NCBI GenBank assembly: GCA_965221765.1
Contig: OZ244911.1
Coordinates: 2,294,001-2,358,000 of the forward strand
Reading direction: 5' to 3'
Source: Bin25 sp965221765
Lineage (GTDB): Bacteria > Bacteroidota > Bacteroidia > Flavobacteriales > Flavobacteriaceae
Length of the DNA stretch: 64,000 nucleotides
Part shown: positions 1 through 9,331 of the stretch, piece by piece
Layout of the letters: the number at the start of each line of letters is the position of its first letter
Position numbering within the stretch: position 1 is the first letter of the stretch
Notes under the pieces: model-generated
Told to the model about the DNA's origin: nothing
Databases searched by the model: none
Seen by the model: only the letters and a program-made list of their open reading frames with translations
Position numbers and translations under genes: made by a program

Positions 1-1
1 C

Positions 2-880
2 TATACAAAAAGAATCGGAGCACAATATATCGCTCATGGTTGCACTGGTGCAGGAAATGATCAAATTCGATTCGATTCAATTTTCCAAATCTTAGCCCCG
101 CAGATTACAATTATTGCACCTATTAGATCTCAAAATCTCAGCCGTAAAGATGAAATTCAATTTTTAAAAAGCAAAGGAATCAATATCCACTGGGAAAAAG
201 CACAATATTCGGTTAATGAAGGTTTATGGGGAACAACCATTGGCGGTGCCGAAACATTAACATCGCACGAACCACTACCTGAAAGTGCTTATTCAATAAT
301 TAACACTAAAAAAAGAGAAACTCAACATTTAGAAATTTCGTTTAAGCAAGGTCAAATCGTCGAACTCGATGGCGCAAAAGGAGACTCTGTCGTTTTAATA
401 AAACAACTCAATGCCATCTGCAAAAAATTTGGAATTGGTCGCGATATTCATGTCGGCGATACGATTATCGGAATTAAAGGTCGAGTCGGTTTCGAAGCTG
501 GTGGGCCATTACTCTTGATTAAAGCACATGAATTACTAGAAAAACACACACTTTCAAAATGGCAATTATTTCAAAAAAATCAGTTGTCTCAATTTTATGG
601 CATGATGCTCCATGAAGGAAATTATTGGGATCCTGTCAATAGAGATATTGAAGCATTTTTTATTCAAAGTCAACAATTTGTAACAGGTAAAGTATTTTGT
701 AGACTTCATTTAAAACAATTTGAATTACAAGGTATTAAATCCAAACATGATTTAATGAAACATAATATGGGAGCTTATGGTGAAAAAAACCTTGGATGGT
801 CTTCTGATCATATTGAAGGTTTCATTAAAATATCTTCCCTATCCAATAAAATATATCACACCATTAATTCTCTCAAATGA
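2..880 (+). CDS. argG: Argininosuccinate synthase, C-terminal part (cut by window start)
   Basis: This enzyme joins citrulline and aspartate with ATP to make argininosuccinate, the penultimate step of arginine synthesis in the cytosol. The open frame is already running at base 2 and gives 292 residues ending at the TGA at 880; the family is usually near 400 residues, so roughly the first quarter lies outside the window. The GAGNDQIRF stretch near the start of the visible part is the conserved substrate-binding segment, followed by the family's C-terminal oligomerisation region. An ATG at 515 is internal, because the homology continues upstream of it. The stop overlaps the argC start (ATGA), so it is the first visible gene of a translationally coupled arginine operon. 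Identity is confident. Confidence 0.93.
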   Translation, partial: YTKRIGAQYIAHGCTGAGNDQIRFDSIFQILAPQITIIAPIRSQNLSRKDEIQFLKSKGINIHWEKAQYSVNEGLWGTTIGGAETLTSHEPLPESAYSIINTKKRETQHLEISFKQGQIVELDGAKGDSVVLIKQLNAICKKFGIGRDIHVGDTIIGIKGRVGFEAGGPLLLIKAHELLEKHTLSKWQLFQKNQLSQFYGMMLHEGNYWDPVNRDIEAFFIQSQQFVTGKVFCRLHLKQFELQGIKSKHDLMKHNMGAYGEKNLGWSSDHIEGFIKISSLSNKIYHTINSLK

Positions 881-1845
881 AAACCGTTGGTATTGTCGGT
901 GGGACTGGAATAACTGCAGGCGAATTAATTGATTTGGTATTATTTCATCCTAATTTAAACTTAAAATGGGTCTACAGTACATCAAAAGCTGGCACCTTTA
1001 TTCATCATATCCATCCACAACTAATTGGTCGAACAAAGCTGAAATTTGTTGATAAAATCGATCAGAATATCGATGTTTTGTTTCTATGTATAGGTCATGG
1101 CCATTCCAAAGCATGTCTAGATCACAATGATTTTGATGACAAGATTCTAATTATTGATTTGAGTAATGAATTTAGATTATTAGGTAATCACGAATACAAT
1201 AACAGAGAGTTTATTTATGGGCTTCCTGAATTGAATGCATCAAATATTGCATCTGCTAATTCGATTGCGAACCCAGGGTGTTTTGCAACTGGAATACAGC
1301 TTGCTTTATTACCCCTATCTGAAAATAATTTATTAAATAATGATGTTCATATCCACTCCATAACCGGTAGTACCGGTGCAGGAATAAAGCCGCAATCTAC
1401 AACTCATTTTAGTTGGCGAAATAATAATGTTTCTTGGTATAAACCTTTTGTTCATCAACATTTGGATGAAATTAAACGGCACATCAAACCAAATCACAAA
1501 GCTCAAATTCATATGGTACCTCTTAGAGGTGATTTTACTAGGGGGATATTCACAACCTGCTATTTGAAATCGAATTTAACAGAGAAAGAGGCTTCCCAAC
1601 TTTATAACAAATTCTATCAACATGATCCGTTTACACATGTGTCTGAAAAAGAATTACACTTAAAACAAGTAATCAACACCAATAATTGTGTAATACACCT
1701 CCATAAGCATGAGCATACACTTTTGATTACTAGCGTATTGGATAATTTATTAAAAGGAGCTTGTTCTCAAGCCATTGAAAATTTAAATATTATGTTGCAG
1801 CTAGATCGTGCTAAAGGACTTAACTTAAAACCATCAGTATATTAA
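877..1845 (+). CDS. argC: N-acyl-gamma-glutamyl-phosphate reductase
   Basis: This enzyme reduces N-acyl-glutamyl phosphate to the semialdehyde with NADPH, step three of arginine synthesis. The 322 residues start with the Rossmann motif GIVGGTGITAGEL, and the catalytic cysteine is Cys135 in NPGCFATG. Length is normal for the family. It starts four bases before the end of argG (ATGA overlap), and proC follows after five bases. In this operon the acyl group may be succinyl rather than acetyl (see the argF' entry); this protein does not settle which. Confidence 0.95.
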   Translation: MKTVGIVGGTGITAGELIDLVLFHPNLNLKWVYSTSKAGTFIHHIHPQLIGRTKLKFVDKIDQNIDVLFLCIGHGHSKACLDHNDFDDKILIIDLSNEFRLLGNHEYNNREFIYGLPELNASNIASANSIANPGCFATGIQLALLPLSENNLLNNDVHIHSITGSTGAGIKPQSTTHFSWRNNNVSWYKPFVHQHLDEIKRHIKPNHKAQIHMVPLRGDFTRGIFTTCYLKSNLTEKEASQLYNKFYQHDPFTHVSEKELHLKQVINTNNCVIHLHKHEHTLLITSVLDNLLKGACSQAIENLNIMLQLDRAKGLNLKPSVY

Positions 1846-1850
1846 TCATC

Positions 1851-2645
1851 ATGAAAATCGCCATTATCGGAACAGGAAATCTTGGACTTAGTATTGCCAA
1901 AGGGATGATACTCAATAACAGTTTTACGACCCTTTATTTAACCCGAAGAAATACGCAATCTTTAAACAAGTGGAAAGATTCAAAAAGAGTACATATCACT
2001 TCTAATAATAAAAAAGCAACTCAAGATTCAGATATTATCATTTGTTCTGTTCAACCTACACAATTGAGAGATATTCTAATTGAACTAAAACCTATTTTAA
2101 ATAAAAAACATTTATTGATTTCAACCGCAGCTGGATTTACTATTGATGAAATTGAAAATATTCTGTCTTCAAATATTTCCATCGTCAGAGCGATGCCCAA
2201 CACGGCTATTTCTGTCGGAAAATCAATGACTTGTATTTGTTCTAATGAGTTAGGGAAAAAATCTATTGAAGTTGCTAATGCTATTTTTAGTCGATTGGGA
2301 ACCACGGCATTGATTGATGAAACCCATATGCGAGCCGCCACGGTGCTGTGTGCTAGTGGCATAGCTTTTTGGATGAGACTCATCAGGGCGGCGACGCAGG
2401 GGGGAGTTCAACTAGGATTTGACGCCGATCAAGCTCTTAAAATGTCCATGTACACGGCCAAGGGAGCTGCATCTTTACTAATCAATGGAGAAAAACATCC
2501 AGAATCTGAAATAGATAAAGTAACCACACCCATGGGTTGCACCATAACGGGGCTTAATGAAATGGAACACCGAGGAGTTAGTTCTTCAATTATTAAAGGG
2601 CTGACGGCATCTTTTGATAAAATTAATGAGATTTCAAAAGACTAA
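1851..2645 (+). CDS. proC: Pyrroline-5-carboxylate reductase
   Basis: ProC converts pyrroline-5-carboxylate to proline with NAD(P)H. The 264-residue protein opens with the Rossmann motif IIGTGNLGLSIAKG. It ends with the family's helical dimerisation region, including the GVQLGFDADQAL and GCTITGLNEME stretches near the C-terminus. It sits inside the arginine operon, five bases after argC and overlapping argD by one base (TAATG). This linkage makes sense because the semialdehyde made by ArgC is close to the proline precursor, and the same arrangement is known in other Bacteroidota. A short run of six G bases lies within the gene but the frame is intact. Confidence 0.93.
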   Translation: MKIAIIGTGNLGLSIAKGMILNNSFTTLYLTRRNTQSLNKWKDSKRVHITSNNKKATQDSDIIICSVQPTQLRDILIELKPILNKKHLLISTAAGFTIDEIENILSSNISIVRAMPNTAISVGKSMTCICSNELGKKSIEVANAIFSRLGTTALIDETHMRAATVLCASGIAFWMRLIRAATQGGVQLGFDADQALKMSMYTAKGAASLLINGEKHPESEIDKVTTPMGCTITGLNEMEHRGVSSSIIKGLTASFDKINEISKD

Positions 2646-3769
2646 TGAATCTATTTGAGGTCTATCCACTGTATGATATCATTCCTATTAAGGCTAGGGA
2701 TGTATGGATTACTGATACCAATGGGAATCAATATTTAGATTTATATGGCGGACACGCTGTTATTTCAATTGGGCACAACCATCCTGAATATATAAAGGCT
2801 ATAAAGCATCAATTGGATCAACTGATGTTTTATTCTAATTCCATTATCAATCATCTCCAAACCGAATATTCCCAAGCGCTAGAAAAAATTTCAAATCTAG
2901 TTGATTATCAATTATTTATTTGTAATTCAGGAGCAGAAGCTATTGAAAATGCGCTCAAGTTGGCTTCATTTCACAATCATAAAAAAAGAATCTTATGCTT
3001 TAACAATGGATTTCATGGTAGAACTTCAGCAGCCGTCGCAGTCTCTGATTATGATTCTATCGTATCTCCTTTAAACAGGCAACACCTTGTAAGTAGAGTT
3101 CTATTAGAGGATTATCAAAGTATAGAAAATGCTTTTAAAACAAAAGATATAGCGGCTGTAATCATTGAGCCTATCCAAGGTGTAGGAGGATTAGATCAAG
3201 TTAGTTCTCCATTTTTTAAATTCATTGAAACCTTATGTAGAAAACACAATAGTTGTTTGATTGTAGATGAAGTTCAATCTGGATGTGGCAGAACTGGAAA
3301 ATACTTTGCTTTTCAACATCATAAAATAAAACCTGATTTAATCACCATGGCCAAAGGAATTGGTAATGGCTACCCTCTAGCAGGCGTTCTCATTGATAAA
3401 AAATTTAAAGCTCAATTTGGTTTATTGGGAACTACATTTGGGGGAAATCATCTAGCTTGTCAAGCTGGGATATCGGTCATTAAAATTCTGACAAAAGAAA
3501 AATTAATTCAACAAATTTCAGTATTAGAAAAGTATTTTAGACAATGTGCCAAAACTATATCTTCTATTAAACAAGTCAAAGGAAAAGGGTTGATGTTAGG
3601 TATTGAATTTGATTTTGAAATTTCTGAACTTCGAAAGAAATTACTCTATGATTTTAAAATATTTACTGGTGGGAGTGCTAATAAACAATTATTGCGCATA
3701 TTGCCTCCACTAACCATCAAAAAACAACACATCGATCAGCTATTTAATGCGTTAGAGAAAATAATATGA
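2645..3769 (+). CDS. argD: N-acylornithine aminotransferase
   Basis: This is a class III, PLP-dependent aminotransferase that turns N-acyl-glutamate semialdehyde into N-acylornithine with glutamate as amino donor. The PLP lysine is Lys237 in MAKGIGNGYPLAG, and Asp208 in LIVDEVQSG should contact the pyridine nitrogen. The protein has 374 residues, typical for the compact ArgD form. It overlaps proC by one base and argF' by four. Ornithine or succinylornithine aminotransferases of the same fold are alternatives, but the operon context favours biosynthetic ArgD. Confidence 0.94.
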   Translation: MNLFEVYPLYDIIPIKARDVWITDTNGNQYLDLYGGHAVISIGHNHPEYIKAIKHQLDQLMFYSNSIINHLQTEYSQALEKISNLVDYQLFICNSGAEAIENALKLASFHNHKKRILCFNNGFHGRTSAAVAVSDYDSIVSPLNRQHLVSRVLLEDYQSIENAFKTKDIAAVIIEPIQGVGGLDQVSSPFFKFIETLCRKHNSCLIVDEVQSGCGRTGKYFAFQHHKIKPDLITMAKGIGNGYPLAGVLIDKKFKAQFGLLGTTFGGNHLACQAGISVIKILTKEKLIQQISVLEKYFRQCAKTISSIKQVKGKGLMLGIEFDFEISELRKKLLYDFKIFTGGSANKQLLRILPPLTIKKQHIDQLFNALEKII

Positions 3770-4704
3770 AACAATTTCTTTCGTTGACGGATATACCTGA
3801 TTTTACTAAAGCCATTCATCAAGCAATTGATCTCAAAAAACATCCATTGGTACATTCGAACATTGGAAAAGGAAAAAAATTGGCCATGGTATTTTTTAAT
3901 CCTAGTTTAAGGACTCGATTTAGTACTCAATTAGCCGCTGAAAATTTAGGATTAAAAACCATCACATTAGATGTGGGGGCACAGACTTGGCCTTTAGAAT
4001 TCCATTTAAAGACCACCATGGATGGAGATTCGTCTGAACACATCAAAGAAGCGGCCATGGTATTATCAACTTATTTTGATTTGATTGCTGTGAGATCATT
4101 TCCGACGCTCAAACAAAAACAGCAAGATTTATCGGAATTTGTTCTCAAAAGCTTTCATCAATACGCTACAGTTCCTATCATCAATATGGAAAGTGCCACT
4201 CAACATCCCTTACAGTCCTTTGCTGATGCCATTACTATTAAAGAAACACAAATTACCAAACCTAAAATTGTGCTTAGTTGGACACCACACCCAAAAGCGA
4301 TTCCACACTCTGTTGCCAACTCCTTTGTCCAAATGTGTCGTTTAGCCAATTATGATTTGGTCATTTGTAATCCAGTAGATTATGATTTGAATCCTAAATT
4401 AACTAGTGGTATTCCAGTGATTCATCATCAAGAAAAGGCTTTTGAAAAGGCGGATATCATTTATGCTAAAAATTGGAGTTCATTTAAACACTACGGACAA
4501 GTTTTAAAGCATTATCCAAAATGGATTATCGATCAAACAAAAATAGACTTAACCAATCATGCTAAATTCATGCATTGTCTTCCGGTCAGAAGAAATATTG
4601 TTGTTTCAGATGAAGTCTTAGATTCCAAAGATTCTTTAATTCAAAAGCAAGTGGAGAATCGGATTTATTCTGCACAATATGTGATTAAAACTATTCTGGG
4701 GTGA
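3766..4704 (+). CDS. argF': N-acylornithine (probably N-succinylornithine) carbamoyltransferase
   Basis: This enzyme transfers the carbamoyl group to N-acylornithine, making N-acylcitrulline in place of the usual OTCase step. The 312 residues carry FFNPSLRTR near residue 43 (carbamoyl-phosphate loop), HPLQSFAD in the middle and HCLPVRRN near the C-terminus. These match the Bacteroides N-succinylornithine transcarbamylase subfamily. At the position known to decide succinyl versus acetyl specificity (Pro90 in the Bacteroides enzyme, Glu92 in the Xanthomonas acetyl enzyme) this protein has Ser90, in GDSSEH. A Ser there was reported to favour N-succinylornithine, so I infer a succinyl pathway. 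It overlaps both neighbours by one to four bases. Confidence 0.92.
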   Translation: MKQFLSLTDIPDFTKAIHQAIDLKKHPLVHSNIGKGKKLAMVFFNPSLRTRFSTQLAAENLGLKTITLDVGAQTWPLEFHLKTTMDGDSSEHIKEAAMVLSTYFDLIAVRSFPTLKQKQQDLSEFVLKSFHQYATVPIINMESATQHPLQSFADAITIKETQITKPKIVLSWTPHPKAIPHSVANSFVQMCRLANYDLVICNPVDYDLNPKLTSGIPVIHHQEKAFEKADIIYAKNWSSFKHYGQVLKHYPKWIIDQTKIDLTNHAKFMHCLPVRRNIVVSDEVLDSKDSLIQKQVENRIYSAQYVIKTILG

Positions 4705-5504
4705 TGTCCGATTTCATTAATATAGTCAAAATTGGTGGTGCCATTATAGAAAATGAATCCACATTGGATCAATTTTTAGATAGTTATGTTTCTTTGTTGG
4801 GACCAAAAATATTGGTGCATGGTGGTGGGAGATCTTTAAATGATTTGGCCAATAAACTTGAGATTCCCATCAAGATTATTGATGGAAGAAGAATTACATC
4901 AAAAGAAGACTTAGAATTGGCCATGATGATCTACCGTGGAAAAATCAATATTGAACTAGTTAGTAAACTTTCAGCTAGGAATGTCAATTCGGTCGGATTA
5001 TCAGGTGCCGATGGAAATATTATCTTAGCTGGTATAAGACCCATTAAAACCATTGATTATGGTTTTGTAGGAGATATTATTAAAGTTCACACGCCTTGGA
5101 TTTATAATTTACTATTTAAATGGAAATTTAGTCCCGTAATCTGTGCTCTAGCTCATGATCAAAAAGGACAAATTCTCAATATCAATGCCGATACCATTGC
5201 TTGTGAAATAGCTTGTGCGTTGAGCAAAAACTCTGAATTAAAAACAAAAGATTACAAGATACGATTGATTTTTTCATTTGAGAAAAAAGGGGTTCTTTCC
5301 GATTTGTCCAATGAAAATTCGTTGATAGAAAAAATAGATAAGTTAACATACCAAGAACTCAAGCAACAGAAAAAATTAAGTCAAGGTATTTTACCTAAAA
5401 TTCACAATGCTTTTCAAGCCATTAAACATGGTGTACATTCCGTGATTATTGGTAATCTTACAGAGTTTTTAGATACCAATAAAGCAACCATAATCAGTCA
5501 ATGA
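4704..5504 (+). CDS. argB: N-acylglutamate kinase
   Basis: This amino-acid kinase phosphorylates N-acylglutamate, the committed step of arginine synthesis. It shows the N-terminal VKIGGAI phosphate loop, the LVHGGG motif and a substrate loop around IDGRRITS, followed by GLSGADG and the NINADTIA nucleotide-binding segment. I chose the ATG at 4704, which overlaps the argF' stop in a TGATG junction; a GTG at 4701 in the same frame would add one residue. The product is 266 residues, normal length. If the operon runs on succinylated intermediates, the true substrate would be N-succinylglutamate, but the sequence alone cannot show that. Confidence 0.92.
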   Translation: MSDFINIVKIGGAIIENESTLDQFLDSYVSLLGPKILVHGGGRSLNDLANKLEIPIKIIDGRRITSKEDLELAMMIYRGKINIELVSKLSARNVNSVGLSGADGNIILAGIRPIKTIDYGFVGDIIKVHTPWIYNLLFKWKFSPVICALAHDQKGQILNINADTIACEIACALSKNSELKTKDYKIRLIFSFEKKGVLSDLSNENSLIEKIDKLTYQELKQQKKLSQGILPKIHNAFQAIKHGVHSVIIGNLTEFLDTNKATIISQ

Positions 5505-6562
5505 ACACCAATAAAACCATAGCGTTTTTACAAGATTTGATACGAATTCCTTCTTTTTCTAAACAAGAAGAGAAAACAGCCAATCGAATTGAACAATGGT
5601 TTATCGATCACCAAATCCCCTTTAAACGATGTCATAATAATATATGGGCCACAAATAAATACTATAAAAAAAACAAGCCTAATTTGCTATTGAATTCACA
5701 TCATGATACGGTTAAACCTAATCAAGGATACACTAGAGATCCGTATGATGCAGAGATAGAAAATGGCAAACTATATGGCCTTGGAAGCAATGATGCAGGA
5801 GGAGCGCTCGTTTCTTTGATTTCAACTTTTACTCATTTTTATAATCAAACCGATTTAAACCACAATCTGATTATAGCAGCCTCGGCTGAAGAAGAAATTT
5901 CAGGGGAAAATAGTCTTAAAGGTCTTTTAAAACATCTCCCCAAAATTGATGTGGCAATTATCGGTGAACCCACTTTATTAAAATTAGCGATTGCTGAAAG
6001 AGGATGTTTAGTCATTGATATCAAAGTAAAAGGAACCGCTTCGCATGCTGCCCATCCTAACGATGATAATCCGATTTATAAACTTCCTTTGCTATTAAAT
6101 ACTTTACAAAGTCTTCAATTCAATAAAACTTCTTCATTATTGGGTGATGTAAAAATCACACCAACCATTGTAAAAGCAGGGGATCTAGTTCATAATGTTG
6201 TTCCTGCTCTTTTAAATATTGTTTTAGATGTTCGTATCAATGAATATTATACCAATGAAGAAATATTTAAAAAAATTAAAGAGCAGTTGTCTGAACATGA
6301 AGTCACAACAAAGAGTTTTGACTTACGGAGTTCATCAATACCCCTTAATCATCCTTTAGTTGTGGAAGGGATTACACTTGGAAAACCAACCTATGGATCA
6401 CCTACTCTATCGGATATGGCTGCATTGTCTTGCCCTAGTTTAAAATTGGGGCCTGGTGATTCTACACGTTCACATTCTGCTGATGAATTTATTTATATCG
6501 ATGAAATCAAAAAAGCTTTAAAATTTTATAAAGCCTTATTAACTAAATTTCTGAAATCGTGA
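5501..6562 (+). CDS. argE: N-acylornithine/N-acylcitrulline deacylase (M20 peptidase family)
   Basis: This zinc-dependent M20-family hydrolase removes the acyl group in arginine synthesis. Likely metal ligands are His67 and Asp69 in NSHHDTVKP, Asp98 in GLGSNDAGG and the acidic cluster Glu130-132 in SAEEEISG. The 353 residues fit the family. Because the upstream carbamoyltransferase acts on acylated ornithine, the natural substrate here should be N-acylcitrulline rather than N-acylornithine (inference from the known Bacteroides pathway). It starts ATGA over the argB stop and ends in a GTGA overlap with argH. Confidence 0.9.
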   Translation: MNTNKTIAFLQDLIRIPSFSKQEEKTANRIEQWFIDHQIPFKRCHNNIWATNKYYKKNKPNLLLNSHHDTVKPNQGYTRDPYDAEIENGKLYGLGSNDAGGALVSLISTFTHFYNQTDLNHNLIIAASAEEEISGENSLKGLLKHLPKIDVAIIGEPTLLKLAIAERGCLVIDIKVKGTASHAAHPNDDNPIYKLPLLLNTLQSLQFNKTSSLLGDVKITPTIVKAGDLVHNVVPALLNIVLDVRINEYYTNEEIFKKIKEQLSEHEVTTKSFDLRSSSIPLNHPLVVEGITLGKPTYGSPTLSDMAALSCPSLKLGPGDSTRSHSADEFIYIDEIKKALKFYKALLTKFLKS

Positions 6563-7842
6563 AACTATGGCATAAAGGACAACCTACGGATGACAAAATA
6601 GAGACCTTTACTGTTGGTGATGATCGATTACACGATTTAGTTTTGGCTCCTTACGACTGTCAAGCAAGTATTGCTCATGCTCAAATGCTACATTCAATCA
6701 ATATTTTAAATCAATCAGAAGTTCAACATCTTACCAAAACGTTGGGGGAAATTCAATTACAAATTCGACAAGGCAATTTTATAATTGAAGATCACTATGA
6801 AGATATTCATTCAAAACTTGAAGATATCTTGACTAAAAAACATGGAGGGTTAGGAAAAAAAATTCATACGGGTCGATCCCGAAATGATCAGATATTGGTT
6901 GCTTTTCAACTTTATATCAAAGACCAAATTGATATTCATACTGATTTGATTCAAAGATTATTTGAAAAGCTTTTGAATTTAGCTAAAACACATCAAAAAA
7001 AAATAATGCCAGGTTATACTCACATGCAAGTAGCCATGCCTTCAAGTTTTGGTTTATGGTTTTCGGCATATGCAGAGTGTTTGATCGATGATGTTATCTT
7101 GTTTGCTGGAGCTAAAAAAATTACTGATCAAAACTCTTTAGGTAGCGCAGCGGGTTATGGTACTGGATTTGAAATCAATCGAGAGTATACCACCAAAAAA
7201 TTAAATTTCTCAGATTTACGGATCAATCCCATAGCAGCACAAATTGGTCGAGAAAAGATATCCAAGGCCGTATTGGATGCCATTGCAGCAGCGGGATCAA
7301 CATTATCAAAATTTTGTTTTGATATCTGCCTCTATTCGGGTCTAGAGCATCAATTTATTTCAGTCAATGAAGACATGACCACTGGTTCTTCGATCATGCC
7401 TCATAAAAAAAATCCAGATATTTTTGAATTAATTAGAGCAAAATGTAATATTTTAAAAGGAGCCTCTCATCAATTAAATTTACTCTGCTCTAATTTGCCT
7501 AGTGGATATCATCGAGACATGCAACTTTCTAAAGGAATGGTCATTAAAGCTCTTGATGAATTAAAAGCTTGTATTGAAATGATGATTCATTCATTAAAAG
7601 GAATCCAAATACGAGATCTTATCATTGAAGATTCAAAATATATCCATCTTTTTAGTGTTAATACCCTTGAAAAGTGGGTAAGCGAAGGCATGCCATTTCG
7701 AGAAGCTTATCAAAAAATGGCTCAAGAGATTAAAGAAGGGATATTTAAACCTGACAAAAATTTACATCATACCCATATTGGAAGCATTGGAAATTTATCC
7801 ATCGAATTGATTCGAAATAAGATGAAACAGCATCTGCCATGA
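6559..7842 (+). CDS. argH: Argininosuccinate lyase
   Basis: ArgH splits argininosuccinate to arginine and fumarate, the last step of the pathway. The fumarase/aspartase-family signature is present as GSSIMPHKKNPD, and HTGRSRNDQ lies in the N-terminal third. With 427 residues it is slightly shorter than the common 440-460. The start is a GTG at 6559 that overlaps the argE stop by four bases; a GTG start coupled to upstream translation suits the last gene of the operon. About 370 bases without a gene follow. Confidence 0.94.
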   Translation: MKLWHKGQPTDDKIETFTVGDDRLHDLVLAPYDCQASIAHAQMLHSINILNQSEVQHLTKTLGEIQLQIRQGNFIIEDHYEDIHSKLEDILTKKHGGLGKKIHTGRSRNDQILVAFQLYIKDQIDIHTDLIQRLFEKLLNLAKTHQKKIMPGYTHMQVAMPSSFGLWFSAYAECLIDDVILFAGAKKITDQNSLGSAAGYGTGFEINREYTTKKLNFSDLRINPIAAQIGREKISKAVLDAIAAAGSTLSKFCFDICLYSGLEHQFISVNEDMTTGSSIMPHKKNPDIFELIRAKCNILKGASHQLNLLCSNLPSGYHRDMQLSKGMVIKALDELKACIEMMIHSLKGIQIRDLIIEDSKYIHLFSVNTLEKWVSEGMPFREAYQKMAQEIKEGIFKPDKNLHHTHIGSIGNLSIELIRNKMKQHLP

Positions 7843-7889
7843 TTTTGTTCAGTCATATATAATGGTCTTCTGATTCTATCATAATTCGT

Positions 7890-7910
7890 GTGGGTAGCGT
7901 TCTAACCCAC
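7890..7910. terminator. Weak hairpin after the arginine operon
   Basis: GTGGGT and ACCCAC form a 6-bp stem with a 9-base loop about 50 bases past the argH stop. No T-run follows, so it is at best a weak or Rho-assisted terminator. Nothing else stands out between 7843 and about 8100. Confidence 0.25.
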
Positions 7911-8208
7911 CACAGAAAAACAAGACAGCAAATCAGAAATCTTCAAACTTTGATAGCCTCATGCAACTGTTTTGATTTCTTGGAAAATCTCTTGTGAACC
8001 CATTTGTTATAGAATGTTTCATGAATATGTTTTTACGTTTCTCGGAATAATGGTTTTTCGAGTTTGAATTTTTTACTCCGTAACTCTTACCATAATTTTA
8101 ATTACTCACTAGAATTGCTCAGTTTTCCTCGTTTTAAAAGAGTGATGACTTGTGTAGAGAAATAAACTTGATACGATTCAAGTTCGAAAACGGCTCAATC
8201 TTTTTTTT

Positions 8209-8607
8209 CTATGATCCGGGTTTATGATTTGCATCATCAGATTCTTTGTCAGGATCTTCTTCTATATCTTTTTCTAGTTTTTTAATTTGAAGTTCTTGTA
8301 TTTTCAGTGTATTCTCATGCTCTTTTTTTTCTCTCAACTCTCTCTCTTTTTCCCTCAACTCTTTCTCTTTCTCTCTTAATTCTCTCTCTTTTTCTCTTAG
8401 TTCTCTCTCTTTTTCTCTCGACTCTCTTGCATCAGTTACTTTACTTACTTTTTGGGAGAGAAAAAATCGATACACTAACCAAGATATACCGAAAACACCT
8501 AGTCCCGCTGTAATCCAAGGGTTTACTTCATCTATAAATGTCGAGATAAGCATCACGCTAGTTATTCCAGCAACTTCCAAAACAGATAAGTCTAATGTAT
8601 CTTCCAT
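8209..8607 (-). CDS. Small membrane/coiled-coil protein, copy with five heptads
   Basis: I do not recognise this family. The 132-residue product has a short N-terminal segment with VLEVAGITSVMLIS and one clear membrane helix around residues 32-50 (ITAGLGVFGISWLVYRFF). A highly charged helix follows, built from five seven-residue units of the type ELREKER, then an acidic tail ending NHKPGS. The repeats predict a coiled coil facing one side of the membrane. A TAACTTTG box (minus strand, 8615-8622) resembles the Bacteroidota -7 element and sits so close to the ATG that the mRNA would be nearly leaderless. The first two repeat units differ slightly from the other copies (ESREKER, EKEKE), so this is the most diverged copy. 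Confidence 0.65.
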   Translation of the reverse strand: MEDTLDLSVLEVAGITSVMLISTFIDEVNPWITAGLGVFGISWLVYRFFLSQKVSKVTDARESREKERELREKERELREKEKELREKERELREKKEHENTLKIQELQIKKLEKDIEEDPDKESDDANHKPGS

Positions 8608-8786
8608 TGTGATGCAAAGTTAACATCTTTTTTATTTGCAAATCTATCTAAATCAACCACTTGCTATGATTCTAATCACTCATCTACAGTTATTGCTCAG
8701 TTTTCCTCGTTTTAAAGGAGTGATGAATTGTGTAGAGAAACAAACTTGATACGATTCAAGTCTGAGAAGACGGCTCAATCTTTTTT

Positions 8787-9152
8787 CTATGATCCGGGTT
8801 TATGATTTTGATCTGCATCATCATCAGATTCTTTGTCAGAATCTTCTTCTATATATTTTCCTAGTTTTTTAATTTGAAGTTCTTGTATTTTTAGTGTATT
8901 CTTATGCTCTTTTTTTTCTCTCAACTCTCTCTCTTTTTCCCTCAACTCTCTCTCTTTTTCTCTCAACTCTCTTGCATCAGCTAATTTACTTGCTTTTTGG
9001 GAGAGAAAAAATCGATACACTAACCAAGATATACCGAAAACACCTAGTCCCGCTGTAATCCAAGGGTTTACTTCATCTATAAATGTCGAGATAAGCATCA
9101 CGCTAGTTATTCCAGCAACTTCCAAAACAGATAAGTCTAATGTATCTTCCAT
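8787..9152 (-). CDS. Small membrane/coiled-coil protein, copy with three heptads
   Basis: This is a 121-residue paralogue of the flanking copies. The first ~57 residues are the same as in its neighbours except near the end of the membrane-proximal segment. The charged region has three ELREKER-type heptads instead of five or one. The tail is acidic (DKESDDDADQNHKPGS) and three residues longer than in the five-heptad copy. The same -7-like box precedes the ATG. Function is unknown; the architecture is one membrane helix plus a cytoplasmic or periplasmic coiled coil. Confidence 0.65.
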   Translation of the reverse strand: MEDTLDLSVLEVAGITSVMLISTFIDEVNPWITAGLGVFGISWLVYRFFLSQKASKLADARELREKERELREKERELREKKEHKNTLKIQELQIKKLGKYIEEDSDKESDDDADQNHKPGS

Positions 9153-9331
9153 TGTGATGCAAAGTTAACATCTTTTTTATTTGCAAATCTATCTAAATCA
9201 ACCACTTGCTATGATTCTAATCACTCATCTACAGTTATTGCTCAGTTTTCCTCGTTTTAAAGGAGTGATGAATTGTGTAGAGAAACAAACTTGATACGAT
9301 TCAAGTCTGAGAAGACGGCTCAATCTTTTTT

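Noticed and set aside
515..880. A separate 121-codon gene starting at the ATG at 515
   Set aside because: The frame and the argininosuccinate synthase homology run back to base 2, so this is only the tail of argG.
2398..2404. Six-G runs in proC, and similarly in ald near 24041, as phase-variation tracts
   Set aside because: Both frames are intact through the runs and six is not long enough to stand out; these are housekeeping genes.
8307..8513. Plus-strand frame rich in Leu and Ser inside the first coiled-coil gene
   Set aside because: It is the antisense of the heptad repeats; repeat structure explains its openness.
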